Assembly: GCF_030486595.1 (NCBI RefSeq)
Contig: NZ_JAUJZH010000022.1
Location: 62,001 to 126,000 of the forward strand
DNA: 64,000 nt
Direction: 5' to 3'
From: Variovorax ginsengisoli
GTDB taxonomy: Bacteria > Pseudomonadota > Gammaproteobacteria > Burkholderiales > Burkholderiaceae_C
Shown here: in pieces, positions 25,375 to 34,975 of the stretch
Numbering within the stretch: position 1 is the first letter of the stretch
Layout: each line of letters starts with the position of its first letter
The notes under the pieces: generated by a model
What the model saw: the letters and a program-made list of their open reading frames with translations, nothing else
The model's database searches: none
Told to the model about the DNA's origin: nothing
Made by a program: the position numbers and the translations under genes

Positions 25375-27885
25375 TCAACCTTGCGGCGCCAGCGCCCGGG
25401 CCGGCTGCGTCGGCGCGGTGGACTCGGTGCCCAGGGCCTCGAGCAGCATGAGAAGCTTGCCCACGCCGACATACAGCGCGTTGCCGGTCAGCGGCCGGCT
25501 CGAGCGCGCCGGGCGGCCCGAGAGCTGGTTCAGCAGCACCCGCGTGCGGTCGGCCCACTCGCCCCTGGCCTGCAGCAGCCGCCACACGGTTGTCCCCACC
25601 TGGCCGGCGATCAGCAGCCGCTTCATCATGTCCGGATCGCCCAGTTCGCCCATGCCGCCGATCAGCTGCACGCCCTGGCGCAGCAGGCGGAAGCAGGGAT
25701 CGGCCTCGGCCGCCCAGCCCTGCCATTGCGCGAGCTGCTGCGCGCTCACCTCGCTGCCGAGGTTCGACAGCAGGTAGCTCTGGGCCAGGATCTTCTGGCC
25801 GCGTGCATCGAGGATGCGGGTGACGACGCAGCGCAGCACCGGCAGCCCGCGCCGGTCGATCGTCGCCGAGGCGCCGAGGCGCAACAGCACCTCGGCCTGT
25901 GCTTCGCACTGCAGCGCCGGCTTGCCGCGGAAGCTCACGGGACGCGCCGGGCCGAATTCGAGGCCGAGCCGCGCCAGCTTGCCCGGCGCTTCGGTCACGG
26001 GGTCGATCACCGCGGTCGAGCCGGGCGCGCGCGCCAGCCAGCGCTGGCCCTGGGCCTGCCACTCGACCATCGACTCGGGCATCGGCAGGCGCGGCAGCAC
26101 GTGCACCAGCGTGCGGCCGAGCGACTGCTGGCGCAGCCACTGGACCTGGCGCAGCCCCGGCTTGCGCCGCGTCTCCGCGCCCCCGGCCACCGCCGCCGTC
26201 GACAGCCACTGGTTGGGCGCCGCCAACGGCAGGCCGCTGCGGTCCGACAGCAGCAGGCTGCCCTGGCACTCGTAGGCGTCGCCGCCCTCGTCGGAGCGCA
26301 GGCCGACCTGGCCCGAAAGGGCCAGCACATGCGTCTCGCAGCCGGCCGCGACCTCGCTGCGCGCCTGCACCATCAGGTCCTCCAGCACGGACTTCTGGCC
26401 GACCGCCTCGTCACCCGCGTTGCGCCACAGCCGGCGTGCGCCCTCGAAGCCGATCTGGGCACCGGCCAGCGCGCCGGCCGCGGTCGCCAGTTCCTGGGCA
26501 TCGTGCGCCATGGCGCGGATCAGGTTCTGGTATTGCAGCCGCAGCCGCTCGGCCTCGGCCTGGGCCTGCACGACCTGGGCCGACGGCGTCGCGCCCGCGG
26601 CCTCGTCCTGCATGTCGGCCTCGGCCGGCACGAACAGGGGGTTGTGGCGGCGCGGCTGGAACACGCTGTCGACCAGCTGCGCGCGATCCGCCAGCATGAG
26701 GTTCTCGGGCACCTTCTGGCCGCTGGAGATGTAGTGCACCGGCAGCCGGTGGCGGATGACGGTGTCGATCAGCGCGCCGGGATGGGTGGCCTCGTCGACC
26801 TTGGTGAAGATGCAGCCCGCCAGCTCGTTGCCGCCACCGCCGTTGCGATAGGCATGCACCACCTCGTTGAGGGTGTCGCCGTGGCTGGTGGCGTTGAGCA
26901 GCAGCAGCCGCTTGACCGGGCGGTGGCTGTTGCACAGCATCGCGATCTGGTCCGACACCGAGCGGTCGCGCTGGCTCATGCCGACCGTGTCGATCAGCAC
27001 CATGTGCTTGTCGCGCAGGTCCTGCAGCACCAGGTGCAGATCGGCCGCATCCTTGACCGCGAACACCGGCACGTCGAGGATCTGGCCGTAGATGCGCAAC
27101 TGCTCGTAGGCGCCGATGCGGTAGCTGTCGGTGGTCACCAGGGCCAGCTTGTCGGCGCCGAAGCGCATCACGCAGCGCGCCGCCAGCTTGGCGGTGGTGG
27201 TGGTCTTGCCGACCCCGGTCGGGCCCATGAGCGCATACACGCCGCCTTGCGCGAGCAGGGCGTCCTCGTCCTCGTGCACCGGCACCGCGCGAATCAGTTC
27301 GGCACGCGCGAAGGCCATGCCTTCGGCATAGCTCTGGCCGGTCGGGAGCTTCTCGAGCATGGCCTTCGACAGCTTGGCGCTGAAGCCGGCACCGAGCAAG
27401 GTGCGCAGCAGGCGGCCGCGCACCGGGTCCTGGCGCTGACGGTCGTTCCAGACCACGCTGGCGAGCTGCTCCTCGAGCATGCCGCGCATCGAATGGAGTT
27501 CGTTCATGACCATGTCGGCGGGCGCGGGCGGCGCGGCCGGTGCGGGCGCAGCGGCGAGCGCGCGGGCCACGGGGCCAGCGGACGCCGGCGCGACGGCCGG
27601 GGCGGCCACAGGCATTGCCATCGCCGGTACCGCCGGCATCACCGGGGCGACCGGGGCGACCGGCGCTGCCGACAGCGGCGCCCTGACAGGCACGACCGGC
27701 GCGGCACTTGCCACCGCCTGCGTCATCTCGCCCTCGACCATGGCGACGATCTCGACGCCCTCGGGTGTCGCGCGATGGTTCAGCACGATGGCTTCGGCAC
27801 CGAGTGCCTCGCGGACCAGGCGCAGGGCTTCGCGGCTGGTCGCCGCGACGAATTTGCGGGCCGTGGTCCGCACGTCTGTAGACAT
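25375..27885 (-). CDS. flhF: Flagellar SRP-like GTPase FlhF with long C-terminal extension
   Basis: This 836-residue protein has an N-terminal B domain (RKFVAATSREALRLVREALG), an Ala/Pro-rich linker at about 55-125, an N domain with LLGAGFSAKLSKAMLEKLP, and the SRP-type GTPase G domain with P-loop GPTGVGKTTTTAKLA near 221-235, VTTDSYRIGAYEQL, DTVGMSQRD and TKVDEA. That accounts for residues 1 to about 408. A further 425 residues follow with no recognised domain; FlhF is normally about 360-500 residues long. FlhF places the flagellum and recruits FliF. The ATG at 27885 is used; a TTG two codons upstream would overlap the flhA stop by 4 bases and has a better-spaced GGAGG. Confidence 0.88.
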   Translation of the reverse strand: MSTDVRTTARKFVAATSREALRLVREALGAEAIVLNHRATPEGVEIVAMVEGEMTQAVASAAPVVPVRAPLSAAPVAPVAPVMPAVPAMAMPVAAPAVAPASAGPVARALAAAPAPAAPPAPADMVMNELHSMRGMLEEQLASVVWNDRQRQDPVRGRLLRTLLGAGFSAKLSKAMLEKLPTGQSYAEGMAFARAELIRAVPVHEDEDALLAQGGVYALMGPTGVGKTTTTAKLAARCVMRFGADKLALVTTDSYRIGAYEQLRIYGQILDVPVFAVKDAADLHLVLQDLRDKHMVLIDTVGMSQRDRSVSDQIAMLCNSHRPVKRLLLLNATSHGDTLNEVVHAYRNGGGGNELAGCIFTKVDEATHPGALIDTVIRHRLPVHYISSGQKVPENLMLADRAQLVDSVFQPRRHNPLFVPAEADMQDEAAGATPSAQVVQAQAEAERLRLQYQNLIRAMAHDAQELATAAGALAGAQIGFEGARRLWRNAGDEAVGQKSVLEDLMVQARSEVAAGCETHVLALSGQVGLRSDEGGDAYECQGSLLLSDRSGLPLAAPNQWLSTAAVAGGAETRRKPGLRQVQWLRQQSLGRTLVHVLPRLPMPESMVEWQAQGQRWLARAPGSTAVIDPVTEAPGKLARLGLEFGPARPVSFRGKPALQCEAQAEVLLRLGASATIDRRGLPVLRCVVTRILDARGQKILAQSYLLSNLGSEVSAQQLAQWQGWAAEADPCFRLLRQGVQLIGGMGELGDPDMMKRLLIAGQVGTTVWRLLQARGEWADRTRVLLNQLSGRPARSSRPLTGNALYVGVGKLLMLLEALGTESTAPTQPARALAPQG

Positions 27886-27887
27886 GT

Positions 27888-29984
27888 TCAAACTCTTCCT
27901 CCGATGGTGGCGGTGATCTTGATGTTGCGAGAGTCAGGGATCTCCGCATGGGAGAGCACCTTGAGTTGCGGCAGGCTGCGGCGCAGGAAGCGCGACAGCA
28001 GCACGCGCAATGCGTGTTGGACGACCAGCACCGGCGCCAGGCCCATCTGCTCCTGGCGCACGATGGCGGCCTGCGCCTGGCGCAGCAGGTTGTCGGCCAG
28101 GCCGGGCTCGATGCCGCTGCTGCTGGTCATGGCCTGCTGCAGCACGCTGTCGAGCGAGCCGTCGAGCCCGATCACCTGCAGCTCGGCATCGCCCGGGAAC
28201 AGCTGCTGCGTGATCGCGCGGCCCAGGGCCAGGCGGACCAGCGTCGTGAGTTCGGTCGCGTCCTTGACGGTCGGCGCATGCTCGGCCAGCACGTCGAGGA
28301 TGGTGCGCATGTCGCGGATCGGCACCTCTTCCTCGAGCAGGTTCTGCAGCACCTTGTGCAGCGTACTCAGCGAGATCAGCTTCGGCACCAGGTCCTCGGT
28401 CAGCTTCGGCGCCGTCTTGGCGATCTGGTCGAGCAACTGCTGCACTTCCTGGCGGCCCAGCAGCTCGGCGGCATGGGTCTGGATCAGGTGGTTGAGGTGG
28501 GTCGCCATCACGGTGCAGGCATCGACCACCGTGTAGCCGTGGATCTGCGCCTGCTGGCGCAGGTTGCCGTCGATCCACACCGCCGGCAGGCCGAAGGCCG
28601 GGTCCTGGGTCGGCGTGCCGGGCAGGCTGCCCGTGACCTGGCCCGGGTTGATCGCCATCCACTGGTTCGGGAAGGCCTCGCCGCGCCCGATCTCCACGCC
28701 CTTCAGGCTGATGACATAGGTGTTCGGCTTGATCTCGAGGTTGTCGCGGATGTGGACCACCGGCACCAGGAAGCCGATCTCCTGCGCGATCTTCTTGCGG
28801 ATGCTCTTGATGCGGCCGAGCAACTCGCCCTGCTGCGACTGGTCGACCAGCGGGATCAGCCGGTAGCCGACCTCCATGCCGAGCGGATCGACCAGCGCGA
28901 TGTCGTCCCAGCTGGCTTCGGCCGCCTCGGGCGCTGCCGGCAGCGCGGCCTGGGCCACGGCGGCGGCTTTTTCGGCCGCCTGCTTCGGCTTGCGCTTGAG
29001 CAGGTTGTGGCCGAGCCAGGCGAGGCCGCCGGCGATCAGCAGGAAGGCCAGGTTCGGCATGCCCGGGATCAGGCCCATCAGGCCGATGATGCCGGCGGTC
29101 AGGAACAGCACCTGCGGGTTGGAGAACAGCTGGCCCGTGAGCTGGCTGCCGACGTCCTCGTCGGTGGTCACGCGCGAGACGATCACGCCGGCCGCGGTCG
29201 AGATCACCAGCGCCGGGATCTGCGCCACCAGGCCGTCGCCGATCGCCAGCAGCGTGTAGGTCTTGCCGGCGGTCGAGAAGTCGAGCCCGTGCTGCGCCAC
29301 GCCGACCACCAGGCCGCCGATGATGTTGATGACCATGATCAGGAGGCCGGCCACCGCGTCGCCGCGCACGAACTTGCTGGCACCGTCCATCGAGCCGTAG
29401 AAGTCGGCCTCCTGCGCGACTTCGGTGCGGCGCTTGCGGGCGATGTCCTCGCCGATCAGCCCGGCGTTGAGGTCGGCGTCGATCGCCATCTGCTTGCCGG
29501 GCATGGCGTCGAGCATGAAGCGCGCGCCGACCTCGGCGATCCGGCCCGCACCCTTGGTGATCACCATGAAGTTGATCAGCACCAGGATGATGAAGACCAT
29601 CACGCCGACCGCGAAGTTGCCGCCGACCAGGAAGTGGCCGAAGGCCTCGATCACCTTGCCGGCGGCATCGGGGCCGGTGTGGCCGTGCATCAGCACCACG
29701 CGGGTGGAGGCCACGTTGAGCGACAGCCGCAGCAGGGTCGAGAACAGCAGCACGGCGGGGAAGGCGGCGAAGTCGAGCGCCTTCATGGTGTACATGCTGA
29801 CCAGCAGCACCATCACCGACAGCGCGATGTTGAAGGTGAACAGCAGGTCGAGCAGGAAGGCCGGCAGCGGCAGCACCATCATGCTCAGGATCATGATGAT
29901 GAGAATCGGCCCGGCCAGTCCCTTGAACTGGTTGCCGGAGAAGAACTGCGTCGGCAGACGCATCAGGTTGGTCATCGCGTTCAT
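27888..29984 (-). CDS. flhA: Flagellar export apparatus protein FlhA
   Basis: This 698-residue protein has an N-terminal membrane half with the FHIPEP-type conserved block (KGAGRIAEVGARFMLDAMPG, then KQMAIDADLNAGLI) and a long cytoplasmic half that binds export substrates and chaperones. Its length is normal. FlhA forms the export gate ring in the basal body and cooperates with FlhB and FliOPQR. The start overlaps flhB by 4 bases (ATGA), and flhF starts at or next to its stop, so the group is translationally coupled. Nothing unusual was seen in the conserved membrane loop. Confidence 0.97.
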   Translation of the reverse strand: MNAMTNLMRLPTQFFSGNQFKGLAGPILIIMILSMMVLPLPAFLLDLLFTFNIALSVMVLLVSMYTMKALDFAAFPAVLLFSTLLRLSLNVASTRVVLMHGHTGPDAAGKVIEAFGHFLVGGNFAVGVMVFIILVLINFMVITKGAGRIAEVGARFMLDAMPGKQMAIDADLNAGLIGEDIARKRRTEVAQEADFYGSMDGASKFVRGDAVAGLLIMVINIIGGLVVGVAQHGLDFSTAGKTYTLLAIGDGLVAQIPALVISTAAGVIVSRVTTDEDVGSQLTGQLFSNPQVLFLTAGIIGLMGLIPGMPNLAFLLIAGGLAWLGHNLLKRKPKQAAEKAAAVAQAALPAAPEAAEASWDDIALVDPLGMEVGYRLIPLVDQSQQGELLGRIKSIRKKIAQEIGFLVPVVHIRDNLEIKPNTYVISLKGVEIGRGEAFPNQWMAINPGQVTGSLPGTPTQDPAFGLPAVWIDGNLRQQAQIHGYTVVDACTVMATHLNHLIQTHAAELLGRQEVQQLLDQIAKTAPKLTEDLVPKLISLSTLHKVLQNLLEEEVPIRDMRTILDVLAEHAPTVKDATELTTLVRLALGRAITQQLFPGDAELQVIGLDGSLDSVLQQAMTSSSGIEPGLADNLLRQAQAAIVRQEQMGLAPVLVVQHALRVLLSRFLRRSLPQLKVLSHAEIPDSRNIKITATIGGRV

Positions 29985-31120
29985 ACGGCCACGGTGTATT
30001 GAAGTTCGTCAGGAACGGCGACGTCGATCGGCGTGCGCGGCGCCTCGCCGCCTTCGGATTTCCAGCGCTTGAGCTGATAGACCCACGCCAGCACCTCGGC
30101 CACGGCGGTGTAGAGGCCCGAGGGAATCTCGTCGCCCAGGCGGGTGTGCTTGTAGAGCGCCCGCGTGAGCGGCGGCGCCTCGAGGATCGCGACCTTGTTG
30201 TCGGCCGCGATCTCGCGGATGCGCTGCGCCACCAGGTCGGTGCCCTTGGCCACCACGCGCGGGGCGCGCATGTCGCCGTCGATGTACTTCAGCGCGACCG
30301 CGAAATGGGTCGGGTTGGTGACCACGATGTCCGCCTTCGGCACCTCGGCCATCATCCGGCGCTTGGCGATCGCCTGCTGCTGGCGGCGGATCTGGGCCTT
30401 GATGTGCGGGTCGCCTTCGCTTTCCTTGTGCTCCTGGCGCACGTCCTCGCGCGACATGCGCAGCTTCTTGTAGTAGGTCCAGAGCTGCCAGGGCACGTCG
30501 ACCAGCGCCACCAGCACCAGCGCCGCCGCGATCAGGGCGCAGCTGCGCCCGACCAGCATGATGGTGTGCGGCAGGGCGGTCGACTCGGGCTGGCCGAGCA
30601 GCGCCATGACATGCTCGAGGTCGTCCATGATGACCAGGTAGGCGACGCCGCCGATCAGCAGCGACTTGGCGAGGGCCTTGACCAGCTCGGCCAGCGACTG
30701 GGTCGAGAACATGCGCGCGATGCCGGCCAGCGGGTCGAGCTTGCCGAAGTTCGGCGAGACCGCCTTGCCCGACAGCAGCCAGCCGCCGAGCATCATCGGC
30801 GCCACCACCGCGGCCACCACCATCATCGCGAACAGGGGGGCCATCGCCAGCAGCGTCTGCATCACCATCCAGGCGGTGCGCGCCAGCATCTGCTGGGGCT
30901 CGTAGGCGATGCCGCGCTCGAACTGCAGGCCCCGGCGCAAGGCGGCGCTGAGGGTGCCGCCGAGCGACTCGGCGGTGAACCAGAGCCCGCCGATGGCCGT
31001 CGACAGCATCACCAGCGTGGTCAGCTCGCGGGAGCGGGCCACATTGCCTTCCTCGCGCGCCTTTTCGAGGCGCCGCTCGGAGGCGGGTTCCGTTTTTTCG
31101 AGATCGCTTTCCTCAGCCAT
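29981..31120 (-). CDS. flhB: Flagellar export switch protein FlhB
   Basis: This 379-residue protein has a charged N-terminus (EKTEPASERRLEKAREEGNV), four predicted membrane segments between about 35 and 215, and a cytoplasmic autocleavage motif at Asn269-Pro270-Thr271-His272 in VTNPTHFAVALKY. The numbering equals that of the enteric protein. Cleavage there lets FlhB change export from rod/hook to filament substrates when signalled by FliK. It follows cheZ by 119 bases and overlaps flhA by 4. A short homologue of its C-terminal domain is encoded at 41647-41940. Confidence 0.97.
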   Translation of the reverse strand: MAEESDLEKTEPASERRLEKAREEGNVARSRELTTLVMLSTAIGGLWFTAESLGGTLSAALRRGLQFERGIAYEPQQMLARTAWMVMQTLLAMAPLFAMMVVAAVVAPMMLGGWLLSGKAVSPNFGKLDPLAGIARMFSTQSLAELVKALAKSLLIGGVAYLVIMDDLEHVMALLGQPESTALPHTIMLVGRSCALIAAALVLVALVDVPWQLWTYYKKLRMSREDVRQEHKESEGDPHIKAQIRRQQQAIAKRRMMAEVPKADIVVTNPTHFAVALKYIDGDMRAPRVVAKGTDLVAQRIREIAADNKVAILEAPPLTRALYKHTRLGDEIPSGLYTAVAEVLAWVYQLKRWKSEGGEAPRTPIDVAVPDELQYTVAV

Positions 31121-31239
31121 TCATGCTCCTGGAGCAGCAGGCGAGGAACGCCTGCACATGACTGATTATTCGATTCGAAGGGCCGGAACAATCGCCCGAT
31201 CAAGAGCGCAATCGCCCTCCTTCTCGCTCGATCGAGGCC

Positions 31240-31881
31240 TCAGAAGCCGAGGCTCTCCAGCAGATCGTCGACCTGCGACTGGTCGGCCACCGCATCGGGA
31301 TTGCCGGGCACGATCTGGGGGCCGTTCTGCAGGCTGTTGGTGACGATCTCCTGCCGCTTCTCGGCCGGCGTGTTGTCGATCAGCACCTGCAGCAGCTGCG
31401 TCTCGACATCGTTGACCACTTCCATCATCTTCTTGATGACCTGGCCGGTCAGGTCCTGGAAGTCCTGCGCCATCAGGATCTCCATCAGCTGCGAGTTGAT
31501 GGCATTGGCCTTCTGCGGCACGTCCTGCAGGAAGCCACGCGTGTCCATCACGAGCTCGCGCGCATGGTCGAGCTCGATCGGGTCGGCGAACCATTCGTCC
31601 CAGCGCTTGCTCAGGCCCTTGGCGTCGCTCGCCAGCCCTTCCTGCAGCGGCTGCGCGACATCGATGGCGTTGAGCGCGCGATGGGCCGCCCGCTCGGTGG
31701 TCGCGGCGACGTAGGCCAGCCGGTCGCGCGCATCGGGAATGGCCTGGGCCGCCTTGGCGACTTCCTTGTCGAGGCCCAGCTCGCGCAGTCCTTCGCGCAA
31801 CTGACGCGTCAACTGCCCGATGCGGCCCAGCAACTCTTCAGCGGTGTTCCCTTGTTCGGCGTCGAACGCGTTCTTGCTCAT
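31240..31881 (-). CDS. cheZ: Chemotaxis protein CheZ (CheY-P phosphatase)
   Basis: This 213-residue protein has the CheZ four-helix bundle, with the active-site helix LMEILMAQDFQDLTGQVIKK at about 125-145 carrying the catalytic glutamine, and the C-terminal CheY-binding peptide SQVDDLLESLGF. It dephosphorylates CheY-P to end the tumble or reversal signal. The ATG at 31881 is chosen because homology starts at MSKNAFDAEQG; upstream open codons read through cheY in another frame. It follows cheY by 4 bases and precedes flhB by 119. Confidence 0.96.
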   Translation of the reverse strand: MSKNAFDAEQGNTAEELLGRIGQLTRQLREGLRELGLDKEVAKAAQAIPDARDRLAYVAATTERAAHRALNAIDVAQPLQEGLASDAKGLSKRWDEWFADPIELDHARELVMDTRGFLQDVPQKANAINSQLMEILMAQDFQDLTGQVIKKMMEVVNDVETQLLQVLIDNTPAEKRQEIVTNSLQNGPQIVPGNPDAVADQSQVDDLLESLGF

Positions 31882-31885
31882 GGCC

Positions 31886-32278
31886 TTACCCCTTCGCCAG
31901 TTTTTCGAAGATCTTGGTGATCTTCTCTTCGAGCGTGGCCGCCGTGAAAGGCTTGACCACATAGCCGTTCGCGCCGGCCTGGGCCGCCGCGACGATGTTT
32001 TCCTTCTTGGCTTCGGCCGTGACCATCAGCACCGGCAGCTTGCCCAGCTCGGGATCGGCGCGGATGTTCTGCAGCATGGTCAGTCCGTCCATGTTGGGCA
32101 TGTTCCAGTCCGACACCACGAAGCCGAAGCTGCCGCCGCGCAGTTTCTCGAGACCGGCGGCGCCGTCCTCAGCCTCGTCGACGTTGAGGAACTCGAGCTC
32201 CTTCAACAGGTTGCGCACGATGCGGCGCATGGTCGGGAAGTCATCCACGACCAGGATCTTGATGCTCTTGTCAATCAC
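31886..32278 (-). CDS. cheY: Chemotaxis response regulator CheY
   Basis: This 130-residue single receiver domain has Asp12-Asp13 in VVDDFPTMRR, phospho-acceptor Asp57 in VVSDWNMPNMDG, Thr87 in MVTAEAKK and Lys109 in YVVKPFT. With the GTG start at 32278 all four fall on the classic CheY numbers, and GGAGAG lies just upstream, so this start is preferred over a GTG four codons earlier. Phosphorylated CheY binds FliM to change rotor direction. It lies between cheB and cheZ in the che cluster. Confidence 0.97.
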   Translation of the reverse strand: MIDKSIKILVVDDFPTMRRIVRNLLKELEFLNVDEAEDGAAGLEKLRGGSFGFVVSDWNMPNMDGLTMLQNIRADPELGKLPVLMVTAEAKKENIVAAAQAGANGYVVKPFTAATLEEKITKIFEKLAKG

Positions 32279-32305
32279 GTTTCTCTCCACTCAAACAGTT
32301 CGTTG

Positions 32306-33391
32306 TCAAACCCGATTAGTGCGCGCACCGAAGGTGCGCAGGTGCGCCAGCACGCGGCGCGCCATCTCGCCCAGCGGCGCCACCTCGTCGGCCGCGCCGA
32401 TCGCGATGGCTTCCTTCGGCATGCCGAAGACGACGCAGCTCGCCTCGTCCTGGGCAAAGGTGTGGGCGCCGGCGCGCTTCATGCGCAGCAGCCCCTCGGC
32501 GCCGTCCTTGCCCATGCCGGTGAGGATCATTCCGATCGCGTTCTTGCCGGCATGCCTGGCCGCCGAGTCGAACAGCACGTCGATCGAGGGGCGGTGCCGG
32601 TTCACCGGCGGCTCCTGGTCGAGGTGCGCCACGTAGTTGGCGCCGCTGCGGCCGAGCGACAGGTGGAAGCCACCCGGCGCGATGTAGGCATAGCCCGGCA
32701 GCACCCGCTCGCCGTGCTCGGCTTCCTTGACCGTGATCCGGCACAAGCCGTCGAGCCGCTGGGCGAATGACTTGGTGAAGCCCGAGGGCATGTGCTGCGC
32801 GATCAGGATGGCGGGACTGTCCGGCGGCAGCGGGGTCAGCACCTCGCGGATCGCCTCGGTGCCGCCGGTGGAGGCGCCGATGATGATCAGCTTCTCGGTG
32901 CTCAGCAACGGGCTGCGCAGCAGTGCCTCGGGCGCGTGCTCGCCCGCCGGCCGGGCCGACGCGGCATGCCGCGACGGCAGCAGCCGCGCACTGGCGGCGG
33001 CGCGGATCTTGGCGGCGATCAGCTCGGTGTAGTTGAGCAGGCCGTCGCGCACGCCCAGCCGCGGCTTGGTCACGAAGTCGATCGCGCCCAGTTCGAGCGC
33101 GCGCAACGCGATCTCCGAACCGCGCTCGGTCAGCGACGACACCATCACCACCGGCATCGGCCGCAGCCGCATCAGCTTCTCGAGGAATTCGAGGCCGTCC
33201 ATGCGCGGCATCTCGACATCCAGCGTCAGCACGTCGGGGTTGGTGACCTTGATGAGGTCGCGCCCCACCAGCGGATCGGCGGCCGTTCCCACCACCGTCA
33301 TGTCCGGCTGGCTGTTGATGATTTCGGTCATCACGCTGCGTATCAACGCCGAGTCGTCGACGCACAGCACCTTGATCTTGTTCGCGCTCAC
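32306..33391 (-). CDS. cheB: Chemotaxis methylesterase/deamidase CheB
   Basis: This 361-residue protein has a receiver domain with phospho-acceptor Asp58 in TLDVEMPRMDG and a methylesterase domain with the triad Ser174 (IIIGASTGGTEA), His200 (IAQHMPSGFT) and Asp296 (TGMGKDGAEGLL). It removes methyl groups from chemoreceptors when phosphorylated by CheA. A GTG start at 33391 is used: AAGGAA lies five bases before it, the protein then begins SANKIKVLCVDDS, and the start overlaps the cheD stop by 4 bases. The linker at about 140-165 is Ala/Arg-rich. Confidence 0.95.
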   Translation of the reverse strand: MSANKIKVLCVDDSALIRSVMTEIINSQPDMTVVGTAADPLVGRDLIKVTNPDVLTLDVEMPRMDGLEFLEKLMRLRPMPVVMVSSLTERGSEIALRALELGAIDFVTKPRLGVRDGLLNYTELIAAKIRAAASARLLPSRHAASARPAGEHAPEALLRSPLLSTEKLIIIGASTGGTEAIREVLTPLPPDSPAILIAQHMPSGFTKSFAQRLDGLCRITVKEAEHGERVLPGYAYIAPGGFHLSLGRSGANYVAHLDQEPPVNRHRPSIDVLFDSAARHAGKNAIGMILTGMGKDGAEGLLRMKRAGAHTFAQDEASCVVFGMPKEAIAIGAADEVAPLGEMARRVLAHLRTFGARTNRV

Positions 33392-34047
33392 CAGCTTCCT
33401 TTGCTTCTGGCCCACGGCGGGCTCTCGCCGGCCGGGCCGTTGGTTTTGCGCAGGTCGAGCGCCGGTCGCGGCAGGGCCATGCGCAGCAGCTCGCCCTCCT
33501 CGCGCTGGATCGCCTGCACGTCGTTCTGCCCCCGCAGCTTGCGCACCACCGCCTTGCCGCTCGCCGGCATGAAGCAGACGCGGCGCGCATGCTGGCCGCG
33601 CAGGTCCTGGGCCGCGACGCTGATGCGTTCGGACTTCAGGTAGCGCAGCACGAAATCGGCATTGCGGTCGCCGATGTTGAGGGTCGTCATGTTGGCCAGC
33701 ACCGCGGCGCCGCCGAACACCTTGGCCTGCAGCCGCTCGCGCCGGGCGCCGGAACGGATCAGCTCCCGGATCAGTACGTCCATCGCGTAGGCGCCGTAGC
33801 GCATCGACTCGGTGGCGTCGCGGGCGACCGAGTCGCCCTCCTCCGGCAGCATGAAATGGTTCATGCCGGCGACGCCGTTGTCGGTGTCGAGGATGCAGGC
33901 CGACACGCACGACCCCAGCACCGTGGTCAGCACCGTGTCGGTGGTGGTCACGAAATACTCGGAAGGCAGCAGCTTGACTGCCATGCTGCCGACGTCGCGG
34001 TCGAAATAGTGATGGTTGGCCAGCGACCCCGGCACGACGGCATTCAT
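33388..34047 (-). CDS. cheD: Chemoreceptor glutamine deamidase CheD
   Basis: This 219-residue protein has the CheD core: VLTTVLGSCVSACILD, whose Cys is the catalytic nucleophile, then the His in GMNHFMLPE, and a later VFGGAAVLANM segment. CheD deamidates receptor glutamines and tunes methylation together with CheR and CheB. The ATG at 34047 (MNAVVPGSLANHH) overlaps the cheR stop by 4 bases. The C-terminal 40 residues (DVQAIQREEGELLRMALPRP and beyond) are not part of the core domain. Confidence 0.94.
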   Translation of the reverse strand: MNAVVPGSLANHHYFDRDVGSMAVKLLPSEYFVTTTDTVLTTVLGSCVSACILDTDNGVAGMNHFMLPEEGDSVARDATESMRYGAYAMDVLIRELIRSGARRERLQAKVFGGAAVLANMTTLNIGDRNADFVLRYLKSERISVAAQDLRGQHARRVCFMPASGKAVVRKLRGQNDVQAIQREEGELLRMALPRPALDLRKTNGPAGESPPWARSKGSW

Positions 34048-34913
34048 GGCACCCCAGCCTTGCCCTTCGCGCGCGCCAGTTCGTACACCGTCTGCCCGAG
34101 CGGCCTGAAGGTCTGGTTGACCAGCGAGGCGTTCTCCGAATGGCCCGCGAACAGCAGGCCGTTGGTCTTCAGCAGCGGCGCGAAGCGGTCGAGCACCTTC
34201 TTCTGCGTCGGCTTGTCGAAATAGATCATCACGTTGCGGCAGAAGATCGCATCCAGCGGCTCCTTGACCGACCAGGACGGGTCGAGCAGGTTGAGGCGCG
34301 AGAACTTCACCAGCTGCGCGACCTCGGGGCGGATGCGCACCTTGCCGGCATTCGACCCGGTGCCCTTGTTGAAGAAGCGGCGCAGCCGCTCGGGCGACAG
34401 CGCCTTGACCTGGTCTGCGGTGAAGACACCCGCCTGGGCCTTGGCCAGCACCGCGGTGTCGATGTCGGTCGAGATCACCCGGGCCGCGTTGGCCTTGTCG
34501 CCCAGCGCCTCGATCAGCGTGATCGCGATCGAATAGGGCTCCTCGCCGGTCGAGGCCGCCGAGCACCAGATCGTGACCGGCTCCCTGGCCTTGCGCACGT
34601 GCTCGGCCAGCACCGGAAAGTGGTGCGCCTCGCGGAAGAACGAAGTCAGGTTGGTGGTCAGCGAATTGATGAACGACTGCCACTCGTCGCCGTCCTGGCG
34701 CGACTCCAGCAACTCGAGGTAGGAGGAGAACTCCGGCATCCGCAGCTCGCGCAGCCGGCGCGACAGGCGGCTGTAGACCATCTGCCGCTTCTGCTCGCCC
34801 AGCGCGATCCCGGCCCGCCGATGGATCATCGCGCGGACCTTCGAGAAATCGCTGTCGGTGAAGAGAAATTCGGTGCTCACGGTGGACCTCGGTGCCTGGG
34901 TCTCAATGTACAT
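34044..34913 (-). CDS. cheR: Chemotaxis protein methyltransferase CheR
   Basis: This 289-residue protein has the CheR N-terminal helical domain and a SAM-binding methyltransferase domain with PVTIWCSAASTGEEPYSIAI and LDAIFCRNVMIYFDKPTQKK. It methylates receptor glutamates. The ATG at 34913 is preferred because AGAGG lies six bases upstream; a TTG ten codons earlier has no Shine-Dalgarno. Its stop overlaps cheD by 4 bases. It follows the EAL/HDOD-type gene by 62 bases. No pentapeptide-bearing chemoreceptor gene is in the window, so the receptors it acts on are elsewhere. Confidence 0.95.
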   Translation of the reverse strand: MYIETQAPRSTVSTEFLFTDSDFSKVRAMIHRRAGIALGEQKRQMVYSRLSRRLRELRMPEFSSYLELLESRQDGDEWQSFINSLTTNLTSFFREAHHFPVLAEHVRKAREPVTIWCSAASTGEEPYSIAITLIEALGDKANAARVISTDIDTAVLAKAQAGVFTADQVKALSPERLRRFFNKGTGSNAGKVRIRPEVAQLVKFSRLNLLDPSWSVKEPLDAIFCRNVMIYFDKPTQKKVLDRFAPLLKTNGLLFAGHSENASLVNQTFRPLGQTVYELARAKGKAGVP

Positions 34914-34975
34914 AGCGAGCCTCTTTTCCAATGGTTCGATCAACGGGACAAATACCTTGCTGCTCGCGCTGCATC

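Noticed and set aside
25357..28536. A very long open frame antisense to flhF/flhG/flhA
   Set aside because: High GC gives long open antisense frames; it has no recognisable domains and lies opposite well-supported genes. The same holds for 8059-9849, 34931-38506 and 52266-54191.
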